From the NCBI GenBank assembly GCA_012837645.1, contig DUQU01000058.1:1-45963 (forward strand): a stretch of 45,963 nucleotides of DNA, given 5' to 3'. The notes beneath the pieces are model-generated. The model was not told the origin of the DNA, ran no database searches, and worked only from the letters and a program-made list of their open reading frames with translations. Shown in pieces: positions 17,801 to 26,896 of the stretch (positions within the stretch are counted from its first letter, which is position 1; the number at the start of each line of letters is the position of its first letter). A program made the translations under genes and the position numbers. The stretch is from Acholeplasmataceae bacterium (GTDB lineage: Bacteria; Bacillota_I; Bacilli_A; Acholeplasmatales; UBA5453).

Positions 17801-19235
17801 AGGAGAAAGACAAGTCTTTAGAGCGGGAACGATTCAAACTGTTCAAGAAAGAAATGCCTATGGTTATGTAAAAGGTTACTTAGAAGAAAAAAATATTAAT
17901 AATGTCAGAAATGCTCAAATTCAAAGATTAGCGAAAGGGATAACCGACGTTAAAAGATCTACGGGTCAACATCCCGGCGGAATGGTTGTGGTGCCTTCTC
18001 ATAAGGAAATTTTCGATGTCACTCCGATTCAATATCCAGCAAATGATACAACCAGTGAATGGAAGACGACTCATTTTGATTATCATTCTTTTGAAGATAA
18101 TTTGTTAAAATTGGATCTTTTGGGTCATGATGATCCAACGATGATTAAATTTTTAATGGATTACGTTTTAGAAGAACCGGAGAAGTTTCCTTTTAAAGAT
18201 GCTAAAGATATTCCTTTAGATGATGAAAAAGTATATCAACTTTTTTATTCAACAGAGTCGATTAATTTAACGGAAAGTCAGCTTGAATCTAAAATTGCTT
18301 CTTTTGGAATTCCTGAGTTTGGAACTCCTTTTGTGAGGCAAATGATTTTAGAAACTAAACCGAAAAACTTCGCAGAACTAGTTAAGGTTTCGGGACTTTC
18401 TCATGGTACTAATGTTTGGGCTACCAATGCTCAAAACTTAATTAAAGGAGATTCTAGTTTTATTAAAATTCCTTTTAAAGATATTATTGGTTGTCGCGAT
18501 GATATTATGATTGATTTAATTAATTTTGGAATGGCGCCCTTTGTTGCTTTTGAAATTATGGAGTTTGTTAGAAGAGGGAAACCTTCTAGTGATAAAAAGA
18601 AATGGCAAGCATATAAAGAAGAAATGGAACGCAACAACGTCCCTGATTGGTATATTTGGTCATGCGGAAAAATAAAATATATGTTTCCGAAAGCTCACGC
18701 TGTTGCTTATGTGTTAATGGCGGTAAGAATTGCTTGGTTTAAAGTTCATCATCCTTTACTTTTTTATAGTGCCTTTTTTTCTAAAAGAGCGGTTCAGTTT
18801 GATCATGGTGTCATGGTGGCTGGTGCAAATGCGATTAGAAACCAAATTAAAGAATTAGAAAAGATACCTACTCATTTACAAAAGGTAAAAGATGTGGACT
18901 TACTAACAACCTTTTATGTTGCTTTTGAAATGACTAGAAGAGGATTCGTGTTTTTACCGGTTGATATTCATAAATCTAGGGCGACTATTTTCAAATTAGA
19001 AGATAAAGGATTGAGAATGCCATTTATTAGTATCGATGGTTTAGGTATTCAAGTAGCCTTACAAATCGAAGAAGAGCGTAATAAAAAAGAGTTTATTTCT
19101 TTAGAAGATATTAAAGAAAGAACAAGAATAAACAAAACAGTCTTTGAATATTTAGAAAAATGTGGTGCTTTTGGTGATTTGGAAGAAAAAACTGATATTT
19201 TTAGTCAAGGACTATTTGAAGATTCACTTATTTAA
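14790..19235 (+). CDS. polC: DNA polymerase III alpha subunit, Gram-positive type (PolC)
   Basis: This replicative polymerase of about 1480 residues contains, in order, an N-terminal domain, an OB fold (about 215-310), a PHP domain split by the exonuclease (first half HLHTKMSNLDG, near 330), and a DEDD 3'-5' proofreading exonuclease (VFDIETTDLS near 415). The polymerase core follows, with a CxxC...CPHC zinc site and the catalytic DIDLNFSGD. AAGGAGG ends directly before ATG 14790, so the TTG at 14796, 6 bp from the ribosome binding site, may be the true start (1479 residues). The domain order excludes the DnaE type. It overlaps the DUF1189 gene by 14 bp. Confidence 0.97.
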   Translation: MKLNKYQLFLKQSNFKENALLTSKLKNVYVDELKKSWHFEIIFKETPTPKGFDEFVKLLKLYFTIKNVVNEIDFSFYHESEGWLQNGLVYYHWILEKLILKRSSYSICKNFKVDLENDTFYLVVDKETATNKQILTNFKKQFNYYGLNPKIAFRVDETLQTNHDNLKRKKAKALTEVYVVPKPTKKRAVKTTSYRASIKASSVVEIKDIPHDNYQLDKLMNTENSAEFTIEGVVISSEIRTLTNVSLLIMTVADKEDAIVVKQFLNNEKQIEDASNYEENYLVRVVGRAQFDSYLTDVVLMARQIELIEKVSKTVRRDSEKEKRVEFHLHTKMSNLDGVTSYRDYLDRALEWGHKAIAFTDHDGVYAFPDIYKYARGKAIKPIYGVELNFVDETDFKIVFNEKPLDLRRAEFVVFDIETTDLSVKRGKIIEISALKLVGMTVADRFTTFVNPEEKLTDFTTSLTSITDDDLKSAPKIEEVLPQFIDFIGDAILVAHNASFDLKHLNENMRTLKLEKTFPAIDTLNMAKYHYPALKRHNLKAVSKYFKVELTRHHRAENDSEATAEIFLKMLQDRLKKVTHLDQLNKEIDLNEAHKHVYAKRVILIAKNQVGYKNLFKIISDSLTASFSDIPRLTRRTLEKYREGILVGSGGYAGMVFEAALNESDQDLKKAMALFDYIEVQPKGAYRHLLAGLGDDAEFKLESIIKNIVLTAQALDKLVIASGDVHYLDKEDHIFREIYINAKMVGGGIHNLANYQETPLVSFLTTDEMINEFLFLGEKTSRELVVKNTNILNNQIEKIEALPNTLYTLSDDAFKENLKIVSIKEEVNKIVEENTLKRYGKKPHYLIQNRIEKELTNIIENEFAPIYYISHLLTKKSLEDGYLVGSRGSVGSSLIANLMDITEVNPLKPHYYCLNCHFICFQNEDNKEISPEEEALQANFKAVLSGYDLKQEFCPHCGNELERDGQDIPFETFLGFTGDKIPDIDLNFSGDYQATAHNYVKELLGERQVFRAGTIQTVQERNAYGYVKGYLEEKNINNVRNAQIQRLAKGITDVKRSTGQHPGGMVVVPSHKEIFDVTPIQYPANDTTSEWKTTHFDYHSFEDNLLKLDLLGHDDPTMIKFLMDYVLEEPEKFPFKDAKDIPLDDEKVYQLFYSTESINLTESQLESKIASFGIPEFGTPFVRQMILETKPKNFAELVKVSGLSHGTNVWATNAQNLIKGDSSFIKIPFKDIIGCRDDIMIDLINFGMAPFVAFEIMEFVRRGKPSSDKKKWQAYKEEMERNNVPDWYIWSCGKIKYMFPKAHAVAYVLMAVRIAWFKVHHPLLFYSAFFSKRAVQFDHGVMVAGANAIRNQIKELEKIPTHLQKVKDVDLLTTFYVAFEMTRRGFVFLPVDIHKSRATIFKLEDKGLRMPFISIDGLGIQVALQIEEERNKKEFISLEDIKERTRINKTVFEYLEKCGAFGDLEEKTDIFSQGLFEDSLI

Positions 19236-19243
19236 GGTATAAT
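19216..19243 (+). promoter_or_regulatory. Promoter of the Bax-inhibitor-like gene
   Basis: TTGAAG (19216-19221) and TATAAT (19238-19243), 16-bp spacer, at the end of polC. AAGGAGG follows before the ATG at 19275. Confidence 0.65.
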
Positions 19244-19274
19244 AGATTTAGTTTTGTAGGAAGGAGGAAATCGA

Positions 19275-20027
19275 ATGAATTCAAATCCAATTTTTACTAA
19301 GTTAGCAAAACAACAAGAACAAGAAACAATTAGAATACAAGCTTCTTATAAAGGTGTTGTTATGAAAACAATATTGATGTTTGCGATTTTAGTCGTTTCT
19401 GCAATTACTAGTTTATTATTGGCAATTAAGTTTCCAACACTTTATTTAGTATTATTAATCGCATCGCTTATTATGGGTTTTGTTTCTGTCATGGTAGCGA
19501 GCACTTCGCCTCGTTTATCTCGACCTTTTAGTATCATTTACGCGGTTAGTGAAGGCTTTTTAGTGGGAGTAATATCAGTGATGTTCGCCGCTGCTTTTGA
19601 AGGTTTAAATATTATTGGCTTAGCTGTTATTATCACTCTAGGAATATTTGCTGGAATGTTGGTTTTATATATGACTAACTTAATTCAAGTAACTAGTAGA
19701 ATGAGAAAAGTTCTTTATGGAATTTCATTTGGAATTTTATTTTCCTTACTTTTTGTTGGCTTAGTGTCTATTTTTGATGGTGGCTCAACCTGGTATACGT
19801 TGTTTGGAAATCCTTATAGCCCTTTAGTGTTATTATTAACATTGCTATTTATTTTTTATGGAGCTTTTATGTTAGTGATTTCTTTTGATGATGCCAAGAG
19901 AATTGTTGAAGGCGGCGCTGATAAAAATTATGAATGGATGGTAGGTTTAGGCTTAGTAGTTTCAACCATTTATATTTATTTTCAAGTTTTAAGATTACTT
20001 GCAATTATTTTGTCGAGAAGAAAATAA
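19275..20027 (+). CDS. Bax inhibitor-1/YccA-family membrane protein
   Basis: This 250-residue protein has seven hydrophobic segments and starts with MNSNPIF, as in the Bax1-I (PF12811) branch of the BI-1/YccA (TMBIM) superfamily. The acidic pair in ISFDDAKRIVEGGADKNYEW, before the last segment, corresponds to the family's conserved C-terminal motif. A Bacillus relative (YetJ) is a pH-sensitive calcium leak channel; whether this one is too is inference. It has its own promoter, and the promoter for the pheST T-box lies in its last codons. Confidence 0.8.
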   Translation: MNSNPIFTKLAKQQEQETIRIQASYKGVVMKTILMFAILVVSAITSLLLAIKFPTLYLVLLIASLIMGFVSVMVASTSPRLSRPFSIIYAVSEGFLVGVISVMFAAAFEGLNIIGLAVIITLGIFAGMLVLYMTNLIQVTSRMRKVLYGISFGILFSLLFVGLVSIFDGGSTWYTLFGNPYSPLVLLLTLLFIFYGAFMLVISFDDAKRIVEGGADKNYEWMVGLGLVVSTIYIYFQVLRLLAIILSRRK

Positions 20028-20038
20028 TTAAATATTCT
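20010..20038 (+). promoter_or_regulatory. Promoter of the pheST T-box leader
   Basis: TTGTCG (20010-20015) and TATTCT (20033-20038) have an ideal 17-bp spacer. Transcription would begin just upstream of stem I of the T-box. Confidence 0.6.
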
Positions 20039-20040
20039 AA

Positions 20041-20250
20041 AAAAGAGATTAGTAAATAACATTTCAATTTCAAGAGAGACTAGTAATGGTGAAAGTAGTT
20101 ATTTGAAAGTTATTGAATTCACTCTTAAAGAAGACATTAATAGTGTCCGTTTGTTGCGTTAAAACAAATTGAGTGCTAGCTTTTTGCTAGAACTAAGGTG
20201 GTACCGCGGTTATTTCGCCCTTAGATTATTTTAGGGGCTTCTTTTATTTT
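20041..20250 (+). promoter_or_regulatory. T-box riboswitch, phenylalanine-specific
   Basis: Stem I forms from AAGAG (20043-20047) with CTCTT (20122-20126) and from AATAAC (20055-20060) with GTTATT (20109-20114). The specifier loop GAATTCA holds the Phe codon TTC at 20118-20120, opposite an AGTA loop-E element. The conserved T-box AAGGTGGTACCGCG lies at 20195-20208. The terminator is GCCCTTA (20217-20223) with TAGGGGC (20232-20238) and a T-rich tail. Uncharged tRNA-Phe should stabilise the antiterminator and turn on pheST. Confidence 0.95.
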
Positions 20251-20261
20251 AAGGGGGAATT

Positions 20262-21260
20262 ATGGAAGAAAAAGTAAAAAAGATTATTAAAGAAGCAGAA
20301 GAGAAAATCGCTCTCATTAAAGAAGTGATAGAAATTAATGAGTTAAAAAGTCGATTTTTAGGTAAAAAAAGTGAACTCTTTTCTTTAACAGCGCTTTTTA
20401 GAACTTTAGATTCTGAAAAGAAAAAAGAGTTAGGGATTTTAATTAATAAGACTAAAGCGAAAATAGAAGCTCTTATTGAAGTTAAAAGAGAAGAAATTTT
20501 AGCGCGAATTATGGCAGAAAAATTGGCGAAAGAAAGTCTTGATGTAACGCTTCCAGGTGTGATGTTTAATAGCGGTTCAAAGCATTTGTTAACTAAAGTT
20601 ATCGAAGATTTTGAAGACTTTTTCATCGGATTAGGTTACGAGATTAAAGATGGTCCAGAAGTAGAAAGCGATTATTATAATTTTGAAATGTTAAATTTAG
20701 ATAAAGATCATCCAGCTCGAAATATGCAGGATACGTTTTATGTCGATGTTAACCAATTGTTAAGAACTCATACTTCACCAGTTCAAGTTAGAACGATGGA
20801 AAAAGCAGAAGGAAAACCTATTCAAATTATTTGTCCAGGAAAAGTTTATCGTCGCGATGAAGATGATCAATACCATAGTCATCAATTTATGCAAATTGAA
20901 GGATTAGTTATTGGCGAGGGCATTAATATGACCCATTTGAAAGGGACTTTATTAGCAATTACCAAACATTTTTTTGGCGAGGATAAAGAAATTAGATTAA
21001 GGCCTTCTTACTTTCCTTTTACAGAGCCATCAGTTGAAGTTGATGTTTTTGATGGCGAAGGATATGTCGAACTATTAGGGGCGGGGATGGTTCATCCTAA
21101 GGTTTTACAAATGAGCGGTTATAATCCAGAGGTTGTAACTGGTTTTGCTTTTGGGATTGGCTTAGAAAGATTAGTGATGATTAAGTATGGCCTCGATGAT
21201 ATTAGACATCTTTATACTAATGATCTCCGTTTTTTAAATCAATTTAAGGGGGTAAAATAA
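20262..21260 (+). CDS. pheS: Phenylalanyl-tRNA synthetase alpha subunit
   Basis: This 332-residue class II catalytic subunit has an N-terminal coiled-coil region (about 1-85) and the core. The GPEVESDYYNFEMLNLD segment carries motif 1 features, and motif 3 is GFAFGIGLERLVMIKYG near the end. It forms an alpha2-beta2 enzyme with PheT. It is controlled by the T-box directly upstream; AAGGGGGAA precedes the ATG. Confidence 0.97.
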   Translation: MEEKVKKIIKEAEEKIALIKEVIEINELKSRFLGKKSELFSLTALFRTLDSEKKKELGILINKTKAKIEALIEVKREEILARIMAEKLAKESLDVTLPGVMFNSGSKHLLTKVIEDFEDFFIGLGYEIKDGPEVESDYYNFEMLNLDKDHPARNMQDTFYVDVNQLLRTHTSPVQVRTMEKAEGKPIQIICPGKVYRRDEDDQYHSHQFMQIEGLVIGEGINMTHLKGTLLAITKHFFGEDKEIRLRPSYFPFTEPSVEVDVFDGEGYVELLGAGMVHPKVLQMSGYNPEVVTGFAFGIGLERLVMIKYGLDDIRHLYTNDLRFLNQFKGVK

Positions 21261-23615
21261 ATGAAAATAGCAACCAATATGTTAAAAAGATTTGTTGGCG
21301 AAATAACTAATGAAAAACTTTATGACTTAACTAATCGCTATCTTACCGAAGTAGAATCATTAACCCCATTAGTTGATAGTGGTGAATTGGTAGTAGGTTT
21401 TGTTAAAGAAAGTGTTAAACATCCTAATAGTGACCACTTAAGCGTGTGTCAAGTTGATGTAAAAACTGCCGTTAAACAAATCGTTTGTGGAGCAAGCAAC
21501 GTTAAAGCCGGTCAATATGTGATAGTAGCTTTAGAAGGTGTTACGCTTCCTGGTGACTTTTTAATTAAAAAAGCAACCATTAGAGGAGTTGAATCTAACG
21601 GGATGATTTGCTCTCTGGAAGAGTTAGGATTTGAAGATAAAAATATTCCTGAGCAATTTAAAGGAGGAATTTATTACTTTGATCAAAAGCAAGAAATAGG
21701 TAGTAACGCCTTAAAAGCTCTTAATTTAGATCAAGCCAGTTTAGAAATTAGTATTACCCCTAATAGAACTGATCTTTTAAGTGTTTTAGGTTTTAGTTAT
21801 GATTTAGGAGCGGTTTTAAATAAAAAAATTAAATATCCTGAACCGGAAGTATTTGAAGCGAAAATAGAAAATCCTCTTAAAATAACAATTTTGGATCAAG
21901 GTTGTAAAAGATATTATGCTCGTTATTTAGATAATATTAAAATTGGTCCCTCACCTGCTTGGTTAAAGGCGGATTTAATCGCATCGGGAATTAGGCCGAT
22001 TAATAACATTGTCGATATTACTAATTATGTTTTATTAGAGTTAGGAACACCACTACATGCTTTTGATGCTAAAAAATTTGGAGGCGATGAGATAGTTGTA
22101 AAAAGCGCTCAAGACTTGTCAGAAGTAATTACTTTAGACGAAGAACGCCGAATCTTGAGAAAAGAAGATATTACTATTACTAATGGAAAAGAAGTTAAAG
22201 CTATCGGTGGTGTGATGGGGCTTTTAAATAGTGCAATTGATGAAAAAACAACTAGTATTATTTTAGAAGCGGCTTGGTTTGATGGAAAAAGAATAAAAGC
22301 AACTTCGGAAAGACTAAATTTAGTTAGTGATGCTAGTTATCGCTTTGAAAAAGGAGTTGACGAGTTAAGAGTTTTAACGGCCTTGAATCGGGCTGCTGAA
22401 CTGATGGTTGAGCTTACCGGAGCACGAGTATATAAAAACGTGGCTTTTAGTGGTGAGCCTTTCAAGAGACCTACTTTAATTAAACTAGAAAGTGAAAAGG
22501 TTAATCGATTATTAGGAATTAATTTAAGTGAAGAAGAGATTAAAGCGATTTTAAAAAGATTAAATATTATCGAAACAAAACCGCAACTTTTTTTAATACC
22601 AAGTTACCGAAAAGATCTTTTAATTGAAGTAGATTTAATTGAAGAAGTAGGAAGACTTTACGGTTACGATAAGTTACCAACAGCCCTCCCAAGTATTACA
22701 AATATAGGGAAAAGAAGTAAACAACAAACATTATTAAAAGAAATTCGCAATCACTTTGTCCATTTAGGATTAAATGAGGTAATTAATTATAGCTTGATGA
22801 AAACAACTGAAGTTCATCTTTTTAAAGCTTTAAAAAAAGCAACTATTTCTGTTTTACAACCGCTTTCTGAAGATAAAAAGACATTAAGGCAAAGTCTTAT
22901 TAATGGCCTCGTTAATAATGTTAAATATCATCAAGCACGCCAAATGGAAAAGGCTAGTTTTTTTGAAATAGGAAGAACCTATTACCAAGATGGAGAAGTT
23001 AATAATTTAGCGGTAATAATTACTGGTAACTTTATTAGCGGTCACTATTTGCCAACTGAAGTAAAAAGTGATTTCTTTGTATTAAAAGGTCTTTTAACAA
23101 CGTTAGCGGATTATTTAGAACTTACTTTTAGTTATCAAAAAACTACTAATATTGCTGGATTACACCCAGGCGTTACCGCGACAATACTTTTGGATGGTGA
23201 AGAAATAGGGGTTATCGGAGAAATTCATCCTAACGTTTTAAAAGATAGTTATGTTTTTGAAATTGACTTAGATAAAATCGCTGCGAAGATTGCTTTAAAA
23301 ACTGATTATCAACCGATTAGTAAATTTCCTTCTATTACTCGCGATGTTTCTTTAGTAATAAGTAACGATGTCTCTCATCAAGAAATAGCCGCACTTATCG
23401 AACAAACAGCGAGAAAAGATTTGATTGAGTTATTTTTATTTGATCGTTATAGTGCCGATAAATTTGGTGAAAATATGCAGTCGTTGGCTTATCGGTTAGT
23501 TTTTAACTCGAAAGCGAAAACTTTAGTAAAAGAAGATATCGATAAAATAATGAGAAGTATCCATATTCGTTTAGAAAGGGAATTAAAAGCACAAGTAAGA
23601 ACAAAAGAGGGTTAA
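21261..23615 (+). CDS. pheT: Phenylalanyl-tRNA synthetase beta subunit
   Basis: The 784 residues contain an EMAP-like tRNA-binding domain (about 40-150), the B3/B4 editing domain (about 205-380), the B5 domain (about 400-470) and a C-terminal anticodon-binding FDX-ACB domain (about 690-784, starting near FPSITRDVSLV). The ATG follows the pheS stop with no gap. A hairpin terminator directly follows the stop. Confidence 0.97.
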   Translation: MKIATNMLKRFVGEITNEKLYDLTNRYLTEVESLTPLVDSGELVVGFVKESVKHPNSDHLSVCQVDVKTAVKQIVCGASNVKAGQYVIVALEGVTLPGDFLIKKATIRGVESNGMICSLEELGFEDKNIPEQFKGGIYYFDQKQEIGSNALKALNLDQASLEISITPNRTDLLSVLGFSYDLGAVLNKKIKYPEPEVFEAKIENPLKITILDQGCKRYYARYLDNIKIGPSPAWLKADLIASGIRPINNIVDITNYVLLELGTPLHAFDAKKFGGDEIVVKSAQDLSEVITLDEERRILRKEDITITNGKEVKAIGGVMGLLNSAIDEKTTSIILEAAWFDGKRIKATSERLNLVSDASYRFEKGVDELRVLTALNRAAELMVELTGARVYKNVAFSGEPFKRPTLIKLESEKVNRLLGINLSEEEIKAILKRLNIIETKPQLFLIPSYRKDLLIEVDLIEEVGRLYGYDKLPTALPSITNIGKRSKQQTLLKEIRNHFVHLGLNEVINYSLMKTTEVHLFKALKKATISVLQPLSEDKKTLRQSLINGLVNNVKYHQARQMEKASFFEIGRTYYQDGEVNNLAVIITGNFISGHYLPTEVKSDFFVLKGLLTTLADYLELTFSYQKTTNIAGLHPGVTATILLDGEEIGVIGEIHPNVLKDSYVFEIDLDKIAAKIALKTDYQPISKFPSITRDVSLVISNDVSHQEIAALIEQTARKDLIELFLFDRYSADKFGENMQSLAYRLVFNSKAKTLVKEDIDKIMRSIHIRLERELKAQVRTKEG

Positions 23616-23626
23616 ACCTCTTTTTT
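23603..23626 (+). terminator. Terminator of pheST
   Basis: AAAAGAGG (23603-23610), loop GTTAAA and CCTCTTTT (23617-23624) form an 8-bp stem running into a T-run. It overlaps the last pheT codons. Confidence 0.85.
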
Positions 23627-23646
23627 ACTGAAACTTAAAAATAGTG

Positions 23647-23652
23647 TATAAT
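23647..23652 (+). promoter_or_regulatory. -10 box of the rlmN operon
   Basis: TATAAT, preceded by TG two bases earlier. It lies only 16 bp from the rlmN ATG, so the mRNA leader is about 10 bases. The -35 region is weak. Confidence 0.5.
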
Positions 23653-23667
23653 ATATTTGGTGATGTG

Positions 23668-24702
23668 ATGATAAATATTTATGATTTTACTTTTTCAAAA
23701 TTAGAAGAATACTTAGTTTTAAATAAGGAAAAAAAATACCGTGCAAGACAAATATTTGATTGGCTTTATCAAAAGCGTATTGATAATTATGAGGCGATGA
23801 CTAACTTAAATGAAAGCACGTTAAAACTTTTAAAGGAAAATACTTATTTTGGAACTTTAGAAAAGGTTTTAGTTTCCGAAAGTAGTGATGGAACGGTTAA
23901 ATACTTATTTAAGTTAAACGACGGGAAGTTAATAGAAACAGTTTTGATGAGTCATAATTATGGTTATTCAGTTTGTATAACAAGTCAAGTAGGCTGTAAT
24001 ATGGGATGTGAGTTTTGTGCATCCGGGCTTTTAAAGAAACAACGCAATTTAACTAGTGGTGAGATGTTACTACAAGTGTTGATGGTCGAAAAACTTTTTA
24101 AGAAGCGGATTAGTCATATTGTTATTATGGGAATTGGCGAGCCATTTGACAACTATTATCATGTCAGAGATTTTTTAACTAATGCAAATGACCATCGCGG
24201 TTTAGAAATTGGTGCGCGACATATGACAGTTTCAACATGCGGAATCGTTCCTAAGATAAAGGAATTCGCCTTAGAAAAAACACAAATTAATTTGGCAATT
24301 AGCTTGCACGCCCCAAATAATGAAATTAGAGATAAAATTATGCCTATTAATAAAGCATACCCAATTGAAGATTTAATAGAAAGCATTAAATATTATCACA
24401 GCAAATCCTCGCGAAGAATTACAATCGAATATATCTTATTAAAAGATTTTAATGATCAAAAAGAACACGCTTTAGAACTCGCAAAACTTTTAAAAGGCTT
24501 GAATGTCTATGTTAACTTAATTCCTTATAATGTTGTTTTGGAAAAACCATTTCAAAGAAGCGATAAAAAAACAATGGATGATTTTTTTAAAGTTTTAAAA
24601 GCAAACAATATTAACGCTACATTAAGGAAAGAACAAGGCCACGATATCGACGCCGCTTGTGGGCAATTAAGAAGTGGTTATAATAAAGGTGTGGTCCGTT
24701 GA
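23668..24702 (+). CDS. rlmN: Dual-specificity 23S rRNA/tRNA adenine-C2 methyltransferase
   Basis: This 344-residue radical SAM enzyme has the cluster motif C110-x3-C114-x2-C117 and the second mechanistic cysteine C331 in the C-terminal DIDAACGQLR. It makes m2A in 23S rRNA (A2503) and in some tRNAs. I chose ATG 23668 (GGTG 5 bp upstream); the in-frame GTG at 23644 overlaps the -10 box. Its stop overlaps the rsgA start, beginning an operon rlmN-rsgA-rpe-thiN. Confidence 0.95.
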   Translation: MINIYDFTFSKLEEYLVLNKEKKYRARQIFDWLYQKRIDNYEAMTNLNESTLKLLKENTYFGTLEKVLVSESSDGTVKYLFKLNDGKLIETVLMSHNYGYSVCITSQVGCNMGCEFCASGLLKKQRNLTSGEMLLQVLMVEKLFKKRISHIVIMGIGEPFDNYYHVRDFLTNANDHRGLEIGARHMTVSTCGIVPKIKEFALEKTQINLAISLHAPNNEIRDKIMPINKAYPIEDLIESIKYYHSKSSRRITIEYILLKDFNDQKEHALELAKLLKGLNVYVNLIPYNVVLEKPFQRSDKKTMDDFFKVLKANNINATLRKEQGHDIDAACGQLRSGYNKGVVR

Positions 24703-25646
24703 GAAAAGCAAGAATTTTAAAACTAATTGGCGGCTGGTATACGATTGAAGATTTAACCACGAAAGCAATTTATGATGCCAAAGCAAGCGGAAAGTTACGT
24801 TATATGCGCTTAGAAGAAGACTCTGCTTTCTTGGAACAGGTAACGAAGCGAGTAAAAAAAGAAATTCAAATAAAACAAGTCCCTCCTAAAGTTGGCGATA
24901 TCGTTTCTTATGATGATAGTGATATTAATAAACCTATTCAAGAAATCTTCCCGCGCAAAAACGAATTAAAAAGACCGGATATAGCAAATGTTGATCAAGC
25001 TTTATTATTGTTTTCTACAATAGAGCCTCATTTTAATTTTAATTTGTTGGATCAATTTTTGGTTTTAATTGAAAAAGCTGATATTAAGCCCTTAATTATC
25101 GTCACTAAAAAAGACTTAGTTTCCTTACAAGAATTAACAAAATTAAAAAACAAATTAAGTTATTATCAAAAAATTGGTTATCAACTATATTATGTTAATA
25201 GTAAAGAAAAAAGCGGTTTCGATGATTTAAAAAAAGTTTTTACAAACAAAGTAACAGTTTTAGCAGGACAAACAGGTGTCGGTAAATCAACTTTAATAAA
25301 TGCTTTGATGCCAGAATTAAATATTGAAACACAGGCAATTAGTCGAGCACTAGGCCGTGGCAAACATACAACGAGACATACCGAACTTTATCATTATTAT
25401 GGGGGATACGTAGCGGATACGCCAGGTTTTTCAAAATTAGATTTCAATATTTTTAACAAAGAGGAGTTAAAACAATATTTTATAGAATTTGAAAAATACA
25501 ATCATTTATGTCAATTTAAAAATAAATGTAATCACGTTTATGAACCAAATTGTAATGTCAAAAACAATCCTGAAATATTATTATCAAGAAGAGAAAATTA
25601 TCAAAAGTTTTTTAAAGAAATAGAATCTCAAAAGGAGCGATATTAA
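24699..25646 (+). CDS. rsgA: Ribosome small-subunit-dependent GTPase RsgA
   Basis: This 315-residue, circularly permuted GTPase has an N-terminal OB fold, then G4 (TKKD), G1 (GQTGVGKST at about 190-198) and G3 (DTPG). A C-terminal zinc site, C-x5-C-x-H-x5-C in HLCQFKNKCNHVYEPNC, follows. It acts late in 30S subunit maturation. The start is TTG 24699, 4 bp inside rlmN, supported by AAAGGTG 6-7 bp upstream. The prkC-prpC genes that precede it in Bacillus are absent here. Confidence 0.95.
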   Translation: MRKARILKLIGGWYTIEDLTTKAIYDAKASGKLRYMRLEEDSAFLEQVTKRVKKEIQIKQVPPKVGDIVSYDDSDINKPIQEIFPRKNELKRPDIANVDQALLLFSTIEPHFNFNLLDQFLVLIEKADIKPLIIVTKKDLVSLQELTKLKNKLSYYQKIGYQLYYVNSKEKSGFDDLKKVFTNKVTVLAGQTGVGKSTLINALMPELNIETQAISRALGRGKHTTRHTELYHYYGGYVADTPGFSKLDFNIFNKEELKQYFIEFEKYNHLCQFKNKCNHVYEPNCNVKNNPEILLSRRENYQKFFKEIESQKERY

Positions 25647-26275
25647 TGCAAGTAGCAACTTCAATATTAACAGCTAATTTTAATGAATTGGAAAAAGAAA
25701 TTAAAGCACTTGAAAACAGCGATTATCTTCATTTAGATGTTATGGATGGTCATTTCGTACCGAACATCTCTTTTGGATATCCAGTTTTAAAAAATCTCCC
25801 CAAAATAACGAAAGTGCCCTTAGATATTCATTTAATGGTTACTAACCCGTCAATTTTCATTGAAGATTTTATTAAACTGAAACCGGAATTTATCACTATT
25901 CATTTAGAAGCCAATAAACCGTTAGAAACAATTATGAAAATAAAAAACAACCAAATAAAAGCAGGAATTTCATTAAAGCCTAATACCCCAGTGGAAGCTT
26001 TAAAGCCATATTTAAATTTAGTGGATTTAATTTTAATTATGACGGTTGAGCCCGGTTTTGGAGGGCAATCATTCTTAAAAAAACAAGTCGCTAAAATTAA
26101 GCAATTAGATAAATTGCGAAATGAAAATAATTATCGCTATTTAATTGAAGTTGATGGTGGAGTTAATGATAAGACGATCAATTTTTTAAAAAATAGCGGC
26201 TGTGATATCGTTGTTAGTGGATCTTTTATTTTAAATCACGATAATAAAGCAGAAGCGATTCAGGCGCTGAAATGA
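25646..26275 (+). CDS. rpe: Ribulose-phosphate 3-epimerase
   Basis: This 209-residue TIM-barrel enzyme interconverts ribulose-5-P and xylulose-5-P in the pentose phosphate pathway. Motifs HLDVMDGHFVPN, IMTVEPGFGGQ and EVDGGVN are intact. The ATG shares one base with the rsgA stop; AAAGGAG precedes it. Confidence 0.96.
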   Translation: MQVATSILTANFNELEKEIKALENSDYLHLDVMDGHFVPNISFGYPVLKNLPKITKVPLDIHLMVTNPSIFIEDFIKLKPEFITIHLEANKPLETIMKIKNNQIKAGISLKPNTPVEALKPYLNLVDLILIMTVEPGFGGQSFLKKQVAKIKQLDKLRNENNYRYLIEVDGGVNDKTINFLKNSGCDIVVSGSFILNHDNKAEAIQALK

Positions 26276-26871
26276 AAATCGTAGTCGTTAGCCCCAAGGT
26301 TCCTTCTAAAATAAAAGAATTAATCAATTTAGAGGATAAAATAGTTTACGCTGTTGATGCAGCGGTGAGCGCTTTAATTAAGCAAGAAGTCAAAATTGAT
26401 CTCGCGATTGGCGATTTTGACTCGTTAAAAAACAAAGATTTATTAAAGGATTTAAAGACAGTTGTTTTAAATAAAGAAAAAGATTATTCAGATACTGCAT
26501 ACGCAATTAAAGAAGCTTATAAAAAAACGAATGACGTTATTTTGATTGGAGGACTTCACTCTAAAAGGATTGATCATTTGGCTGCCAATTTAATGTTGTT
26601 ATCTCAATATCCAACTTTAAAAATTATTGATAATAATAATATTATCGAGCGTTATGATACTGGAATTCACTATATTAAAAAAGAAAATTATAAATATATG
26701 TCTATCTTTCCGATAACAGACGCAATCATAGATATTGAAAACACATTTTATACACTAAAAAATAAAGATTTATACCGATTTAATACACTTGGTTTATCTA
26801 ACGTTATTATAAAAAAACAAGCAAAACTTACTATTCATAAAGGTGTTTTGCTTGTGATTAGGACAAAATAA
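26272..26871 (+). CDS. thiN: Thiamine pyrophosphokinase
   Basis: This 199-residue protein transfers pyrophosphate from ATP to thiamine to make the cofactor TPP. The catalytic-domain sequences AIGDFDS, KDYSDTAYA and GGLHSKRIDH are present, with a C-terminal beta-rich thiamine-binding domain. It overlaps rpe by ATGA. The order rsgA-rpe-thiN followed by rpmB is conserved in Firmicutes. Confidence 0.93.
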   Translation: MKIVVVSPKVPSKIKELINLEDKIVYAVDAAVSALIKQEVKIDLAIGDFDSLKNKDLLKDLKTVVLNKEKDYSDTAYAIKEAYKKTNDVILIGGLHSKRIDHLAANLMLLSQYPTLKIIDNNNIIERYDTGIHYIKKENYKYMSIFPITDAIIDIENTFYTLKNKDLYRFNTLGLSNVIIKKQAKLTIHKGVLLVIRTK

Positions 26872-26894
26872 AAAGGCAAATTACTGCCTTTTTT
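26871..26894. terminator. Bidirectional terminator between thiN and rpmB
   Basis: AAAAGGCA (26871-26878), loop AATTAC and TGCCTTTT (26885-26892) form a perfect 8-bp stem with A and T runs on both sides. It serves both converging genes. Confidence 0.85.
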
Positions 26895-26896
26895 AT

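Noticed and set aside
20249-20626. 125-residue antisense open frame over pheS
   Set aside because: A shadow of the well-supported pheS frame with low-complexity Ser/Ile/Leu composition.
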